Part shown: positions 43,776 through 53,509 of the stretch, piece after piece
Numbering within the stretch: position 1 is the first letter of the stretch
How the letters are laid out: each line of letters begins with the position of its first letter
DNA from: Lysinibacillus antri
GTDB taxonomy: Bacteria > Bacillota > Bacilli > Bacillales_A > Planococcaceae
Assembly (NCBI RefSeq): GCF_003977595.1
Contig: NZ_RYYR01000004.1
Span: 62,001-126,000, forward strand
Direction of reading: 5' to 3'
DNA length: 64,000 bases
Position numbers and translations under genes: made by a program
Notes under the pieces: generated by a model
What the model saw: only the letters and a program-made list of their open reading frames with translations
The model's database searches: none
Told to the model about the DNA's origin: nothing

Positions 43776-45449
43776 ATGACGAAAACAAAACGTATGACTG
43801 ACTTAGAAATTGCGAATAAAGCTGCAATCAAACCAATTACTGAAATTGCTCAATCTGCCCAAATTCCCCTTGAAGCCATTGAGCAATATGGGAAATTTAA
43901 AGCGAAAATCGATATTAACCAATTAAAAAATGTAGCGAGTGGAAAAGTTGTTCTCGTTACAGCTACAAGTCCGACACCTGCTGGAGAAGGGAAATCGACG
44001 GTAACAGTTGGGCTAGCGGATGCGTTAAAACAACTAAACCAAAAAGTAATGGTTGCCTTAAGAGAACCATCATTAGGACCTGTAATGGGCATTAAAGGTG
44101 GAGCGACGGGTGGAGGCTATGCTCAAGTTATCCCAATGGAAGAGATCAATTTACACTTCACTGGAGACCTACACGCCATCACAACGGCAAACAATGCGTT
44201 AGCAGCCATAATCGATAATCATATTCATCAAGGAAATGAACTACAAATCGACCCTCGACGAATTATTTGGAAACGTGTTCTTGATTTAAACGACCGTGCA
44301 TTAAGAAATGTTATTGTAGGATTGGGTGGACCAGTGCAGGGAGTTCCTCGTGAAGATGGTTTTGACATTACGGTTGCGTCCGAAATTATGGCAATATTCT
44401 GTTTAGCTACGAGTCTAGAAAATTTAAAAGAACGATTAGGGAATATTGTCATCGGCTATTCCTACGATAGGGAACCTGTATTTGTTCGAGATTTAGGTGT
44501 TGAAGGTGCATTAACGTTACTGTTAAAAGACGCTTTTAAACCCAATCTCGTGCAAACACTTGAAGGAACTCCTGCCATTATTCACGGTGGTCCGTTTGCG
44601 AACATTGCGCATGGGTGTAATTCGATCGTGGCAACCGAAACTGCTCGTAAATTAGCCGATATCGTGATTACGGAAGCTGGATTTGGCGCAGATCTTGGTG
44701 CGGAGAAGTTTATGAATATTAAAGCGCGTCAAGGTGGATTTGCGCCAAGTGCAGTGGTAGTAGTAACAACTATTCGTGCGTTAAAAATGCATGGTGGTGT
44801 TGCAAAATCGGAATTATCTGTTGAAAATGTGGAAGCAGTAGAAATTGGAATTGCAAATTTAGAAAAACATGTGGACACGGTTCGAGCTTTTGGTGTTGAA
44901 CCAATCGTCTCACTAAATCGTTTTATTACAGATACGGAACATGAACTCGAAATCGTTCTAAACTGGGCAAAAGAAAATAATATCCGCATCGCTCGAACAA
45001 ATGTATGGGAAGAAGGCGGAAAAGGTGGTCTTGCTCTAGCAAAAGAAGTGTTAGAAGTTTTGGATCAACCTCAAAATTTCCATCACCTATATGAAACTTC
45101 CGATTCAGTGGAACAAAAAATTACGGCAATTGTTCAAAAAGTTTACGGTGGTTTAGGTGTTCAGTTTACAGATCATGCGAAAAAACAAATAGCACAAATT
45201 GAACGATTTGGGTGGGATATTTTACCCGTTTGTATGGCGAAAACTCAATACTCCTTATCTGACCAACCAACTTTAATTGGACGACCAGAAAATTTTGTCA
45301 TAACAGTGAGAGAGATCATTCCAAAATTGGGAGCAGGATTCCTCGTTTGTTTAACAGGTGACATCATGACAATGCCGGGATTACCGAAACAACCAGCCGC
45401 ATTACGTATGGATATTGATAAAGATGGGGAAGCGATTGGGTTGTTTTAA
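43776..45449 (+). CDS. fhs: Formate-tetrahydrofolate ligase
   Basis: This 557-aa enzyme makes 10-formyl-THF from formate, THF and ATP. The P-loop TPAGEGKST is near residue 67, with [20 protein letters not shown] and [13 protein letters not shown] as family signatures. Length is typical. The ribosome site is weak (AGTAGG). The AlkD-like gene follows 49 nt later with its own strong site. Confidence 0.94.
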   Translation: MTKTKRMTDLEIANKAAIKPITEIAQSAQIPLEAIEQYGKFKAKIDINQLKNVASGKVVLVTATSPTPAGEGKSTVTVGLADALKQLNQKVMVALREPSLGPVMGIKGGATGGGYAQVIPMEEINLHFTGDLHAITTANNALAAIIDNHIHQGNELQIDPRRIIWKRVLDLNDRALRNVIVGLGGPVQGVPREDGFDITVASEIMAIFCLATSLENLKERLGNIVIGYSYDREPVFVRDLGVEGALTLLLKDAFKPNLVQTLEGTPAIIHGGPFANIAHGCNSIVATETARKLADIVITEAGFGADLGAEKFMNIKARQGGFAPSAVVVVTTIRALKMHGGVAKSELSVENVEAVEIGIANLEKHVDTVRAFGVEPIVSLNRFITDTEHELEIVLNWAKENNIRIARTNVWEEGGKGGLALAKEVLEVLDQPQNFHHLYETSDSVEQKITAIVQKVYGGLGVQFTDHAKKQIAQIERFGWDILPVCMAKTQYSLSDQPTLIGRPENFVITVREIIPKLGAGFLVCLTGDIMTMPGLPKQPAALRMDIDKDGEAIGLF

Positions 45450-45498
45450 ATAGGTAGCTTGATACGGTAATCATTTAGAGGGAAGGAGCATTCTAGCA

Positions 45499-46206
45499 AT
45501 GGATTGTACAACAGTAATGCAGGAACTTGAAGCACTTGGCAAGGAACGAACGAAAAAAATGTACATTTCTAATGGTGCGCATGAACCGCTATTTGGCGTT
45601 GCAACAGGCGCGATGAAGCCAATTGCAAAGAAAATAAAAATCAATCAACCTTTAGTGGAAGAGCTGTATGCGACGGGCAATTATGATGCGATGTATTTTG
45701 CGGGGATTATTGCGAATCCGAACGCAATGACTGAGTCAGATTTTGATCGTTGGATAGATGATGCTTATTTTTATATGTTATCGGATTATGTTGTGGCTGT
45801 AACGTTAGCAGAAGCACCTATTGCACAAGAGGTTGCGGATAAATGGATCGCAAGTGGGGAAGAGCTGAGAATGTCTGCGGGTTGGAGCTGCTACTGCTGG
45901 CTCTTAGGGAATCGCTCTGATGCTGAATTTTCAGAAAGCAAAATCGCTAATATGCTTGAAATGGTAAAGAATACGATTCACGATGCACCCGAACGAACAA
46001 AATCCGCTATGAATAATTTCCTTTATACTGTTGGAATTTCCTATTTACCGCTCCATGAAAAGGCACTTGAAACGGCAAAGGAAGTAGGACCAGTCGAAAT
46101 GAAACGAGACAAGAAAAAAAGCGCGGTGCTAAATGCCGCAGAAAATATTCAAAAGGAACTAGATCGAGGGAAACTTGGGTTCAAACGCAAATATGTACGA
46201 TGCTAA
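45499..46206 (+). CDS. DNA alkylation repair (AlkD/HEAT-like) family protein
   Basis: This 235-aa helical protein opens with a MQELEALG helix and contains YFAGIIANPNAMTES and WIASGEELRMSAGWSCYCW, as expected for the AlkD-like HEAT-repeat fold (PF08713). Classical AlkD removes 3-methyladenine and 7-methylguanine; many members of this subgroup have no shown activity. GGGAAGGAG lies 9-10 nt before the ATG. Confidence 0.8.
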   Translation: MDCTTVMQELEALGKERTKKMYISNGAHEPLFGVATGAMKPIAKKIKINQPLVEELYATGNYDAMYFAGIIANPNAMTESDFDRWIDDAYFYMLSDYVVAVTLAEAPIAQEVADKWIASGEELRMSAGWSCYCWLLGNRSDAEFSESKIANMLEMVKNTIHDAPERTKSAMNNFLYTVGISYLPLHEKALETAKEVGPVEMKRDKKKSAVLNAAENIQKELDRGKLGFKRKYVRC

Positions 46207-46230
46207 AGAGCTTAGTAGTGTAAACAACAA

Positions 46231-46270
46231 AAAACATCTGACCAAGGACTACATGGTCAGATGTTTTCTT
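46231..46270. terminator. Bidirectional terminator
   Basis: aaacatctgacca / tggtcagatgttt, loop aggactaca, with A and T tracts on either side. It ends the AlkD-like gene on the plus strand and once ended the chemoreceptor gene on the minus strand. Confidence 0.85.
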
Positions 46271-46336
46271 TTATAATTTAAATTGATTTACTAAACGATT
46301 TAGTTGTTCACCATTTGCCGCTAATTCTTTATAGCT
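46271..46336 (-). pseudogene. C-terminal remnant of a methyl-accepting chemotaxis protein
   Basis: On the minus strand 21 codons read SYKELAANGEQLNRLVNQFK plus L and a stop. That is the typical C-terminus of a chemoreceptor (ELAxNxEQLNxLVxxFK). The frame cannot be followed further upstream, where the sequence becomes unrelated. The rest of the gene has been deleted; its terminator is still in place. Confidence 0.7.
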
Positions 46337-46449
46337 AGGGTCCCCACATACCACATATACAATAATATTTTGTATCTTTTTTTCATATAGGTCCTAGCTC
46401 TTCGGAAGGCAGTAGATTGTTCGGAAGCTAAGCGCACCTAATTCTATAT

Positions 46450-46875
46450 CTAATAACTTCTTTTAAACTCAATTCTCCCTTTTTTCTTCGGCTCGCTTGT
46501 GAACAGTTTATCTAACGCCAGTAAACGACTACCAGCTAGCATTAAATATGTAGCCATACCAATTAAGGCAAGATTAAACTCATAACCGCCTAAAAACCCT
46601 TTATCATAGCCAACTGTCACGATGGCACCAATCATGACGCCAATCAATAATGCGGATACAAAACGGACAGAGAAGCCAATAATTAAAAAGAGACCGCCGA
46701 TTAATTCAATGCCTCCTACACCAAAGGCAACAAATTCGGCATATGGAATGTTATATCCGGTAAAACGCTCTACTGTCACATTAATGCCTTCTTGAAATTT
46801 GGTTAACCCATGAATGAAAAAAATAATGCCAAGTACTACTCGTAATACTAATGCCCCAAGCTCATTTTTTACCAG
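46450..46875 (-). CDS. DoxX-family membrane protein, apparent CTG start
   Basis: This 141-aa, four-helix DoxX/DoxD-like protein has conserved N-terminal NELGALVLRVVLGIIFFIHG and a tail KKKGRIEFKRSY. The first standard start in the frame (GTG, at 46779) would remove the conserved first helix. AAAGGAG lies about 10 nt before a CTG at 46875 (LVKNELGA), which is therefore the likely start. Members of the family have been linked to redox balance and membrane quinone or sulfur chemistry, but the function here is unknown. Confidence 0.8.
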   Translation of the reverse strand: MVKNELGALVLRVVLGIIFFIHGLTKFQEGINVTVERFTGYNIPYAEFVAFGVGGIELIGGLFLIIGFSVRFVSALLIGVMIGAIVTVGYDKGFLGGYEFNLALIGMATYLMLAGSRLLALDKLFTSEPKKKGRIEFKRSY

Positions 46876-47020
46876 TTTATTTGTTCTCCTTTCGAACTCT
46901 TTCTTAATACTATCTTATTGTAGCTAGTCCCAAGATAATACCGTCTTTAAGAAAATAGTTTAGAGATTTTGAAGTTGATGTTAAAAATGAACTATAATTA
47001 AAACAAGGAGATGATTTAAG

Positions 47021-47644
47021 ATGATGGACCAATTAAAACAAGCAGTGAAGGCCGTATATGACCAATTCGACGCTAGTCATGATTTTCAACATATAGAAAG
47101 AGTGTTACAAAATGCAGAAGCTATATTAGCAACAGAACCGAATGCAGATCATGAAATTGTAAGGATTGCAGTGTTATTACATGACGTAAGCGATAAAAAA
47201 TATACGGATACGAAAGATGAAGAAAATCGATTAATTGATACATTAGATCTAACAGAAGCAAAGAAGCGACATATTCGAGATGTCATTGAGAGTGTCTCTT
47301 TTAATGGTGGGAACGAATTGCCAGCAAAAACGATTGAGGCAAAAATTGTACGAGATGCGGATCGTTTAGATGCGATTGGGGCGATTGGGATTGCACGTAC
47401 CTTTGCTTATGGAGGAGCAAAAGGAAGAAAGCTCTATGATGATGAGGAAGAAACGCGTGTCAATATGACGGAAGAAGAGTACCGGACGAAAAATACGGCA
47501 TCTGTCACACACTTTTATGAAAAATTATTACTTCTAAAAGATTTAATGACGACCGAAAAAGGTAAGCAAATGGCTGAAGAACGACACAAATTTATGATAA
47601 TCTTTTTAGAACAATTGAAAAATGAAAGAGAAGGTAAAGCCTAA
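47021..47644 (+). CDS. HD-domain phosphohydrolase
   Basis: This 207-aa protein has SHDFQHIERV near residue 20, the HD doublet in VLLHDVSDKK near residue 51, and KIVRDADRLDAIG with the last metal Asp. It resembles the YedJ/YpgQ group of HD hydrolases, some of which act on nucleotides. AAGGAG lies 10 nt upstream; an ATG at 47024 directly follows. Confidence 0.87.
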   Translation: MMDQLKQAVKAVYDQFDASHDFQHIERVLQNAEAILATEPNADHEIVRIAVLLHDVSDKKYTDTKDEENRLIDTLDLTEAKKRHIRDVIESVSFNGGNELPAKTIEAKIVRDADRLDAIGAIGIARTFAYGGAKGRKLYDDEEETRVNMTEEEYRTKNTASVTHFYEKLLLLKDLMTTEKGKQMAEERHKFMIIFLEQLKNEREGKA

Positions 47645-47674
47645 TAGGAAGGCGTTAGCTACAAATAAAAAGTA

Positions 47675-47722
47675 AAAGGTGCTACCCTAGAGATTGAAAA
47701 CCTCATAGGGTAGCACCTTTAA
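47675..47722. terminator. Strong bidirectional terminator
   Basis: A 15-bp perfect stem aaaggtgctacccta / tagggtagcaccttt, 16-nt loop, A tract left and T-rich right, between the convergent HD and YkuS genes. Confidence 0.9.
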
Positions 47723-47728
47723 AAATTT

Positions 47729-47974
47729 TTAATGGAGCATATTTTCTACACGTTGACATACTTCATCAGCAGAAAGCCCACTCGCATTGATTACAGGTCC
47801 AGAAGTTACAGTATCGCTAATACCCATAATGTTTTCATCTTGCCCTGTAATGACACAAGCAGCACAATTTTTTGCATCTTCTTCATTACGAAGTTGAATC
47901 ACTTCATAGCCTTTTGCTTTTAAAGCAGCTTCAACGTTTGATAATGACTGTTCAACACCAATAATTTGTGACAT
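47729..47974 (-). CDS. ykuS: YkuS family protein (UPF0180)
   Basis: This 81-aa protein of the UPF0180 family contains the conserved [17 protein letters not shown] segment and ends with [16 protein letters not shown] at 47974 has GGGAGGTGG 7 nt upstream; the longer frame to 47992 includes this site. Function not established. Confidence 0.87.
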   Translation of the reverse strand: MSQIIGVEQSLSNVEAALKAKGYEVIQLRNEEDAKNCAACVITGQDENIMGISDTVTSGPVINASGLSADEVCQRVENMLH

Positions 47975-48063
47975 GATTATTCCACCTCCCATATGTAATG
48001 TGTCATATATGGATGGTTATTATTCACTTCATTTGCTAAATTTTTGTTAAAGAATCTTGAACA

Positions 48064-48711
48064 TTAATCATTGTAACTTTGAATCATCTTCGCTATATGT
48101 GTAAAAGAACTTCCAGCAGCTACAACGGAAGAAACCATAATAGCTTCTGCCAGTTCTTCATTGGTAGCACCTAGATTTTCGGCTTTCTTTGTATGAACAT
48201 CGATACAGTAAGGACATTGTGTTGCGATTCCAACGGCTACTGCAATGATTTCTTTTAATTTCGTATTTAGCATCCCCTCTGTAGTAGCAGCTGCATTAAA
48301 TTGAGTGTACCCTTTAAATCCTTCATGAGCATTTTTACCAATCGATTTTAAGTTTTGTAAATTAGAACGAGCATAAAGAAAATCGCTCGCATCTGTTTTT
48401 TTTGCATTGTGTACATGTGTGCCATGTGTAACGCCACCACCAGCTTTAATTGCTGTTGCAACAAAGGCTGCTTCGACAAGTTCTTTCAACGAAGCGCCAG
48501 CCTTTTTCGCCGCTTTTGTATGAAAATCAGTACTACGAGAACATTGTGTAATATGAGTAACCGCTACAGCAATGATTTCTTTTTCTTTAACAGATAAAGC
48601 TCCTTCTTTAAAAACAAGTTCATTAAATTGTTGAAAAGCGTTCCATTGATTTGGCGCCAATTCTTTTAGTTGAGCTTGAGCATGTTCTATTGACTCAAAA
48701 ATTGAAGACAT
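48064..48711 (-). CDS. Carboxymuconolactone decarboxylase/AhpD-like protein with two CMD domains
   Basis: This 215-aa protein has two CMD modules. The first has ITQCSRSTDFHTKAAKKAGAS, with CSRS in place of CxxC; the second has TQCPYCIDVHTKKAENLGAT with an intact CPYC and downstream His, as in AhpD-type peroxidase/thiol-disulfide proteins. Only the second half should be redox-active. ATG at 48711 has AAAGGAG 8 nt upstream. Confidence 0.85.
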   Translation of the reverse strand: MSSIFESIEHAQAQLKELAPNQWNAFQQFNELVFKEGALSVKEKEIIAVAVTHITQCSRSTDFHTKAAKKAGASLKELVEAAFVATAIKAGGGVTHGTHVHNAKKTDASDFLYARSNLQNLKSIGKNAHEGFKGYTQFNAAATTEGMLNTKLKEIIAVAVGIATQCPYCIDVHTKKAENLGATNEELAEAIMVSSVVAAGSSFTHIAKMIQSYND

Positions 48712-48864
48712 GAGTAAAACTCCTTTCATCCTCTTAAGAAGATTTCATTATAATTTCAGTTTAATGCTTTATTCTACAATTTCCCTTATAATTAGAATTA
48801 TACTATTAATGCTGTTAACTTAGTTTCATAGTTGTAACAGCTAAAACGAAAGAGATGGAATTTC

Positions 48865-50751
48865 ATGAGTCATTTAATTGTATCAAATTTAACGAAAACA
48901 GTGGGCGATAAAACGCTATTTAAAAATATTGAGTTTACTATTTATGAGGGGGAACGAGCGGGGCTAATTGGGATTAATGGTACGGGGAAATCTACATTGC
49001 TATCCATTCTTGCGGGTAGCCAAGATGCCGATACAATTGAACTGGATCACCCAAATAAATATCGCATTGCTTATTTACCTCAAGAACCAAAGTTTGAAGA
49101 GGGAGAAACCGTTTTACAGGCCGTCTTTTCTGGAGATTCTCCTATTCTTCAATTAAATCGACAGTATGAAGATACCGTAACAAAACTATCACAAAACCCT
49201 GAATCAGAAGAATTACAAAATCAATTGTTCCGTCTTCAACAACAAATGGATAACGACAAAGCGTGGGATGTTAATGCATTGGCAAAACAGTCATTAACAA
49301 AATTAGGCATTGATATGTACGATCAATACGTGACAAAGTTATCAGGCGGTCAACAAAAACGTGTCGCTTTAGCAAAAGTGTTAATTGAACCGGCAGACCT
49401 TTATTTATTGGACGAGCCGACCAACCATTTAGATGTCCAATCGACAGAATGGCTGCAAGAGATGGTGTTACGACTAAAAGGGGCTGTTATTTTCATTACC
49501 CATGACCGTTACTTTTTAGATGAACTATCTACTCATATTTATGAACTGGCCAATCAAACGTTATATCGTCATACAGGGAACTATGCCGATTACTTAGAAT
49601 CTCGTGCGATCCGTGAAGAAATGCATGCGGCTACTCAAGCGAAACTACAAAATCGTTATCGTTCGGAGTTAAAATGGATTCGCCGTGGCGCAAAAGCCCG
49701 TACGACAAAGCAAAAGGCGAGAATTGATCGATTTGAAGAGCTAGATGCAAAAATCGAGCGCGGTTCCAATGATGCGAACTTAGAATTGGGACTTGCTACA
49801 ACAAGATTAGGGAAAAAGGTTATTGAAGGGGAACATTTAGCGAAAGCCTTTGGAGACCGTGTGATTGTTGAGGATTTCAATTTCCTATTACAATCAGGAG
49901 ACCGTATTGGAATCATTGGGGCAAACGGTTATGGTAAATCGACATTGCTGAACATGTTAGCAGGTGAGCTTGAACCCGATCAAGGGGAGGTCATTGTTGG
50001 TTCTACAGTAAAACGTGCTCATTTTAAACAAGTATTGCCGCCAATGAATGAAAATGAGCGCATGATTGAATACATTCGCGAAGCATCCAATGACATAACG
50101 GATGCAGAAGGGGTTCGTTATTCTGCCGCACAAATGCTCGAACGTTTTTTATTCCCATTACATACGCATGGAACACCGATCGGCAAGCTTTCAGGTGGAG
50201 AGCGCAAACGACTTCATTTATTACGTTTATTAATGGAACAACCAAATGTTTTACTTTTAGATGAGCCAACAAACGACTTAGATATTGAAACGTTAGGTGT
50301 ATTAGAAGACTTTATTGAACATTTCCCAGGTGTTGTCATTACGATTTCCCATGATCGTTTCTTCCTTGATCGTATCGCAAAGAAACTATGGATTTTGGAT
50401 GGTAAAGGGAATGTAGAAGAAAGTTTAGATATATATAGTGATTATTTAGAAAAGCAATCAGCACTTCAAAAAGTAGAATTAAAAGAAATAAAAGTGGAGA
50501 AACCTAAGCCACAAAAACAAAAGAGCGAAAAGAAAAAACTATCTTTTAAAGAACAAAAAGAATGGGAAACGATTTCCAATCAAATCGCCAAAATAGAAGA
50601 AGAGATTGAGCAAACAGAACAAGAAATTGCAACGGCGGGTAGCGATTATACAAAACTTCAAAATTTAACAGAAAAACTAGATCAATTAAATCAACAATAC
50701 GAACAGTTAATTGAGAGATGGTCTTATTTAGATGAAATCGTCAATGGATAA
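48865..50751 (+). CDS. yfmR: ABC-F translation factor, YfmR/Uup type
   Basis: This 628-aa protein has two ABC domains: Walker A GINGTGKST (near 35) with signature LSGGQQKRVALAK and LLDEPTNHLD, and GANGYGKST (near 352) with LSGGERKRLHLLR and LLDEPTNDLD. The interdomain linker carries the arginine-rich AKARTTKQKARIDRF segment. A C-terminal coiled coil (about 535-628) follows a Lys-rich KPKPQKQKSEKKK hinge, which defines the YfmR/Uup group. It acts at the ribosomal E site. CvfC follows at 12 nt. Confidence 0.92.
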   Translation: MSHLIVSNLTKTVGDKTLFKNIEFTIYEGERAGLIGINGTGKSTLLSILAGSQDADTIELDHPNKYRIAYLPQEPKFEEGETVLQAVFSGDSPILQLNRQYEDTVTKLSQNPESEELQNQLFRLQQQMDNDKAWDVNALAKQSLTKLGIDMYDQYVTKLSGGQQKRVALAKVLIEPADLYLLDEPTNHLDVQSTEWLQEMVLRLKGAVIFITHDRYFLDELSTHIYELANQTLYRHTGNYADYLESRAIREEMHAATQAKLQNRYRSELKWIRRGAKARTTKQKARIDRFEELDAKIERGSNDANLELGLATTRLGKKVIEGEHLAKAFGDRVIVEDFNFLLQSGDRIGIIGANGYGKSTLLNMLAGELEPDQGEVIVGSTVKRAHFKQVLPPMNENERMIEYIREASNDITDAEGVRYSAAQMLERFLFPLHTHGTPIGKLSGGERKRLHLLRLLMEQPNVLLLDEPTNDLDIETLGVLEDFIEHFPGVVITISHDRFFLDRIAKKLWILDGKGNVEESLDIYSDYLEKQSALQKVELKEIKVEKPKPQKQKSEKKKLSFKEQKEWETISNQIAKIEEEIEQTEQEIATAGSDYTKLQNLTEKLDQLNQQYEQLIERWSYLDEIVNG

Positions 50752-50763
50752 GGAGAGAATTAG

Positions 50764-51873
50764 ATGAAAATCGTTACAATCGAACCGACACCAAGTCCGA
50801 ATTCAATGAAAATAATAGTCGATGAGGAACTACCATTTGGTAAAAGCTTTAATTTTACGAAGGACAATGTTTCCGAAGCACCTGAACAAATTCAATCCAT
50901 CCTAGCAATTGATGGGGTTAAAGGCATTTATCGGGTAGCAGACTTTTTTGCCTTAGAACGCAATGCAAAATTCCAATGGGAAACGATTTTAGCAGATGTA
51001 CGTGTAGCATTAGGAGAAGATGTAACCAATACAGAACAAACGCAACAAACCGTAGATCATTATGGAGAAGTGTTTGTGCATGTTCAAATGTTTCGAGGCA
51101 TTCCACTACAAATTAAAGTCTTTGATTCTGCATCGGAACATCGCATATCAACAGGGGAGCGTTTTGCAAAAGCCTTTAATTCGGTTCAGATCAATAAATT
51201 TGACGACAATTATTTGCTAGAAAGAAAATGGGTTGACTTTGGTGTGCGTTACGGAGCAAAAGAAGAAATTGCTGAAAATGTGCTAGAGGAAATTGTTGCG
51301 ACATATCCAGAAGAGCGGATTGCGCAAATTGTAGAAGGCGCCAATGCAAAAAATACGGTAAGCGTTGAGCGAGAAAAGGTAACGTTGGAACAATTTGAGG
51401 CGGCAGACGACTGGCATAAACGCTATCAACTACTAGATCAAATTCCGGACCCAGAACTTGAGGACCTTCCATTATTAGAAAAAGCACTAGAAGATGATCA
51501 AATGTCCATTCGACGTCTAGCAACGGTTTATTTAGGTATGATAGAGGATGTATCAGTAGTACCAGCACTAAGCCGCGCATTAAAAGACAAAAGTGCAGCA
51601 GTAAGACGAACTGCAGGAGATTGTATGAGTGATTTAGGCTTAGTTGAATTTGAACCTGCCATGATGGAAGCATTAAAAGATAAAAATAAACTCGTTCGTT
51701 GGCGCGCGGCGATGTATTTGTATGAAACAGGCACAGATCAATGTTTACCAGCCTTACATGAAGCAGAAGAAGACCTTGAATTTGAAGTGAAATTGCAAGT
51801 GAAAATGGCCATTGCCCGTATCGAACAAGGGGAAGAGGCAAAGGGTTCTGTTTGGAAGCAAATGATGAAATGA
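50764..51873 (+). CDS. cvfC: CvfC/YpgR family virulence factor (Nfu_N plus HEAT repeats)
   Basis: This 369-aa protein has an N-terminal Nfu_N domain (TIEPTPSPNSMKIIVDEELP to about residue 85), a middle domain unique to the family, and C-terminal HEAT-like repeats (ALEDDQMSIRRLATVYLG, ALKDKSAAVRRTAGDCMS, ALKDKNKLVRWRAAMYLY). The family is called conserved virulence factor C in Staphylococcus; the biochemical role is not known. It is probably in an operon with yfmR. Confidence 0.88.
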   Translation: MKIVTIEPTPSPNSMKIIVDEELPFGKSFNFTKDNVSEAPEQIQSILAIDGVKGIYRVADFFALERNAKFQWETILADVRVALGEDVTNTEQTQQTVDHYGEVFVHVQMFRGIPLQIKVFDSASEHRISTGERFAKAFNSVQINKFDDNYLLERKWVDFGVRYGAKEEIAENVLEEIVATYPEERIAQIVEGANAKNTVSVEREKVTLEQFEAADDWHKRYQLLDQIPDPELEDLPLLEKALEDDQMSIRRLATVYLGMIEDVSVVPALSRALKDKSAAVRRTAGDCMSDLGLVEFEPAMMEALKDKNKLVRWRAAMYLYETGTDQCLPALHEAEEDLEFEVKLQVKMAIARIEQGEEAKGSVWKQMMK

Positions 51874-51916
51874 TGGTGCCTGGCACTCGCACAATTTAGA
51901 AACAATTCTGAAAATT

Positions 51917-51955
51917 AACTAACGAAATCGAAAAGAGATTTCGTTGGTTTTTTTG
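51917..51955 (+). terminator. Terminator after cvfC
   Basis: aacgaaatc / gatttcgtt, loop gaaaaga, then ggttttttt. Confidence 0.85.
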
Positions 51956-52279
51956 TTGAGTGAACAATTTCCACAGTAATATCTTTAAGGATTAATGAAA
52001 GGATTTTTAGGAGGGTGAATTGCATTTTTATTTTTTGCAGATATCTACAATGGTTGCTGCAATTTGTTGAATACCGAAAGTTATCTTTCAACATCACTAT
52101 TGACAGTAAAAAATGTCATTTAGGGGCTATATCTTACTTATAAACGAAATAAGTCACTTAGAAACCTAAGAAACCTTGTCAATTCGTATCTATTCGTGAT
52201 TTTATGTATAAGTTGGTGAAAAATAAAAACATTTATTTTTAAATGGAATGTTCATATTAACATATAATTCTATAAATAA

Positions 52280-52314
52280 TGAAAAAAAATAACTCATCTT
52301 TGAAAAAAAATAAC
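52280..52314. promoter_or_regulatory. Direct repeats upstream of the salvage operon promoter
   Basis: TGAAAAAAAATAAC occurs twice (52280-52293 and 52301-52314), 21 nt apart, two helical turns, ending 9 bp before the -35 box. It is a candidate binding site for the operon's DeoR-type regulator or an activator. Confidence 0.5.
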
Positions 52315-52322
52315 AAAGTATA

Positions 52323-52351
52323 TTGACAGACTTCGATTTTTTAAATATTCT
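52323..52351 (+). promoter_or_regulatory. Sigma-A promoter of the salvage operon
   Basis: TTGACA (52323-52328), 17-nt spacer, TATTCT (52346-52351). Confidence 0.65.
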
Positions 52352-52361
52352 AAAAATACAA

Positions 52362-52375
52362 TGAAAGCGCTTTAT
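52362..52375 (+). promoter_or_regulatory. cre site at the transcription start of the salvage operon
   Basis: TGAAAGCGCTTTAT fits TGWAARCGYTWW exactly and covers positions about +4 to +17, where CcpA normally represses. Confidence 0.75.
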
Positions 52376-52418
52376 TACAGAGGACTTTCTTTGAACGCTA
52401 AAAAAAGGGGTGTATTAG

Positions 52419-53501
52419 ATGCGGAGGCTAGGTTTAGTCTTGTTGCTATTCGTTCTTGTTTTAGGGGCATGTAATGGAGAAGAAAGTAAAAGCCAAGGTA
52501 CAACTGAATTATTAGAAGGGGTACCTGAAAGTGTTCAAGATGATGTGAAGATTGCTGTATTAAGGAATCTAGCATCAGACGACCATACAAAACAGTTTTT
52601 AGATGGGGCACGTAAAGAAGGAGAGTCTTTAGGTTTTACAGTCGATACTCAAATTGTGGAGAATAATGATGCAAGATTTCAAGAACTCGTTTCTCAAATT
52701 ATTCAACAAGACTACGATGGAATCATTATCTCACACGGTAAAGAAGATTATTCTTATGACATGATTAAACCCGCTGTAGATAAAGGAATGAAAGTAGTTC
52801 TTTTTGATACAGTAGCAGAAAAAAATGGAGAAAAACTTGAGGGTGTAACAGCTACATTCCAAGATGATTATGAGTTAGCACAGTTGTCATTACAAGAAAT
52901 TGCGGATTTAAAGGATGAACCTGTAAATGTTATTAAATTATGGTTTGGTGGTCTATCGCCTTTAGACCGTCGTGAAGAAATATATAAACAATTCGAAGCA
53001 GATGGTGAAATAAACACGTTAGAGACAATCGGGCCAACTAATTTCCAAGATGTACAAGGTGACATTGCATCTAAAGTAAATGCAATTTTAGCCAAGTATC
53101 CTGAAGGTACAGTAGACGCAATTTGGGGATCATGGGATGAAATGGCAAAGGGTGGATATAAAGCATTAGTGGATAATAAACGTACAGATATAAAATTAAT
53201 TTCAATTGATGTATCCAATCAAGATATTAACTTAATGAAAGAAGAAAATAGCCAATGGATCTCGACTGCAGCAGTAGACCCAGCACTTATTGGTCAAATG
53301 AATATGCGTTTGATGGCGAAGAAAATTGCTGGGGAAGAAACACCAGAAGAGTATAATCTTGAAGCTAAACTTATAAAACAAAGTGATTTAAAGGAAGATA
53401 CTACAATGTTTAATTTAAAAGATATTATAGATGGCTGGGGTGTATCAAATGATTTTGATGAAGAATGGATGCAGAAATTAAGAGATAAGTACGCTGACTA
53501 A
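52419..53501 (+). CDS. Sugar-type ABC transporter substrate-binding lipoprotein (RbsB-like)
   Basis: The 360-aa precursor has lipobox VLGAC (Cys18), an acidic linker, and a type I periplasmic binding domain (VKIAVLRNLASDDHTKQF, IIQQDYDGIIIS, VDAIWGSWDEMAKGGYKAL) of the pentose/hexose group. It is the receptor of the importer encoded by the next two genes. Because kinase and isomerase for 5-methylthioribose follow, the ligand is likely 5-methylthioribose, 5-deoxyribose or a similar 5-modified pentose (inference). AAGGGG lies 8 nt before the ATG. Confidence 0.88.
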   Translation: MRRLGLVLLLFVLVLGACNGEESKSQGTTELLEGVPESVQDDVKIAVLRNLASDDHTKQFLDGARKEGESLGFTVDTQIVENNDARFQELVSQIIQQDYDGIIISHGKEDYSYDMIKPAVDKGMKVVLFDTVAEKNGEKLEGVTATFQDDYELAQLSLQEIADLKDEPVNVIKLWFGGLSPLDRREEIYKQFEADGEINTLETIGPTNFQDVQGDIASKVNAILAKYPEGTVDAIWGSWDEMAKGGYKALVDNKRTDIKLISIDVSNQDINLMKEENSQWISTAAVDPALIGQMNMRLMAKKIAGEETPEEYNLEAKLIKQSDLKEDTTMFNLKDIIDGWGVSNDFDEEWMQKLRDKYAD

Positions 53502-53509
53502 CTTGGGTG

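Larger units (their letters stand above)
51874..52418. other. Gap with terminator, unexplained sequence and control region of the salvage operon
   Basis: This 545-bp gap has a terminator at 51917, then about 300 bp of AT-rich sequence with no credible gene. From 52280 come two direct repeats, a promoter and a cre site for the salvage operon. No S-box (SAM riboswitch) motif is visible, unlike methionine-salvage operons of B. subtilis. Confidence 0.6.

Noticed and set aside
47732-47923. Plus-strand frame opposite ykuS
   Set aside because: It is antisense to a recognised family gene and lacks a ribosome site.
51915-52097. 60-aa minus-strand frame after cvfC
   Set aside because: It has no ribosome site or recognisable family and runs through a terminator; kept as unexplained sequence.
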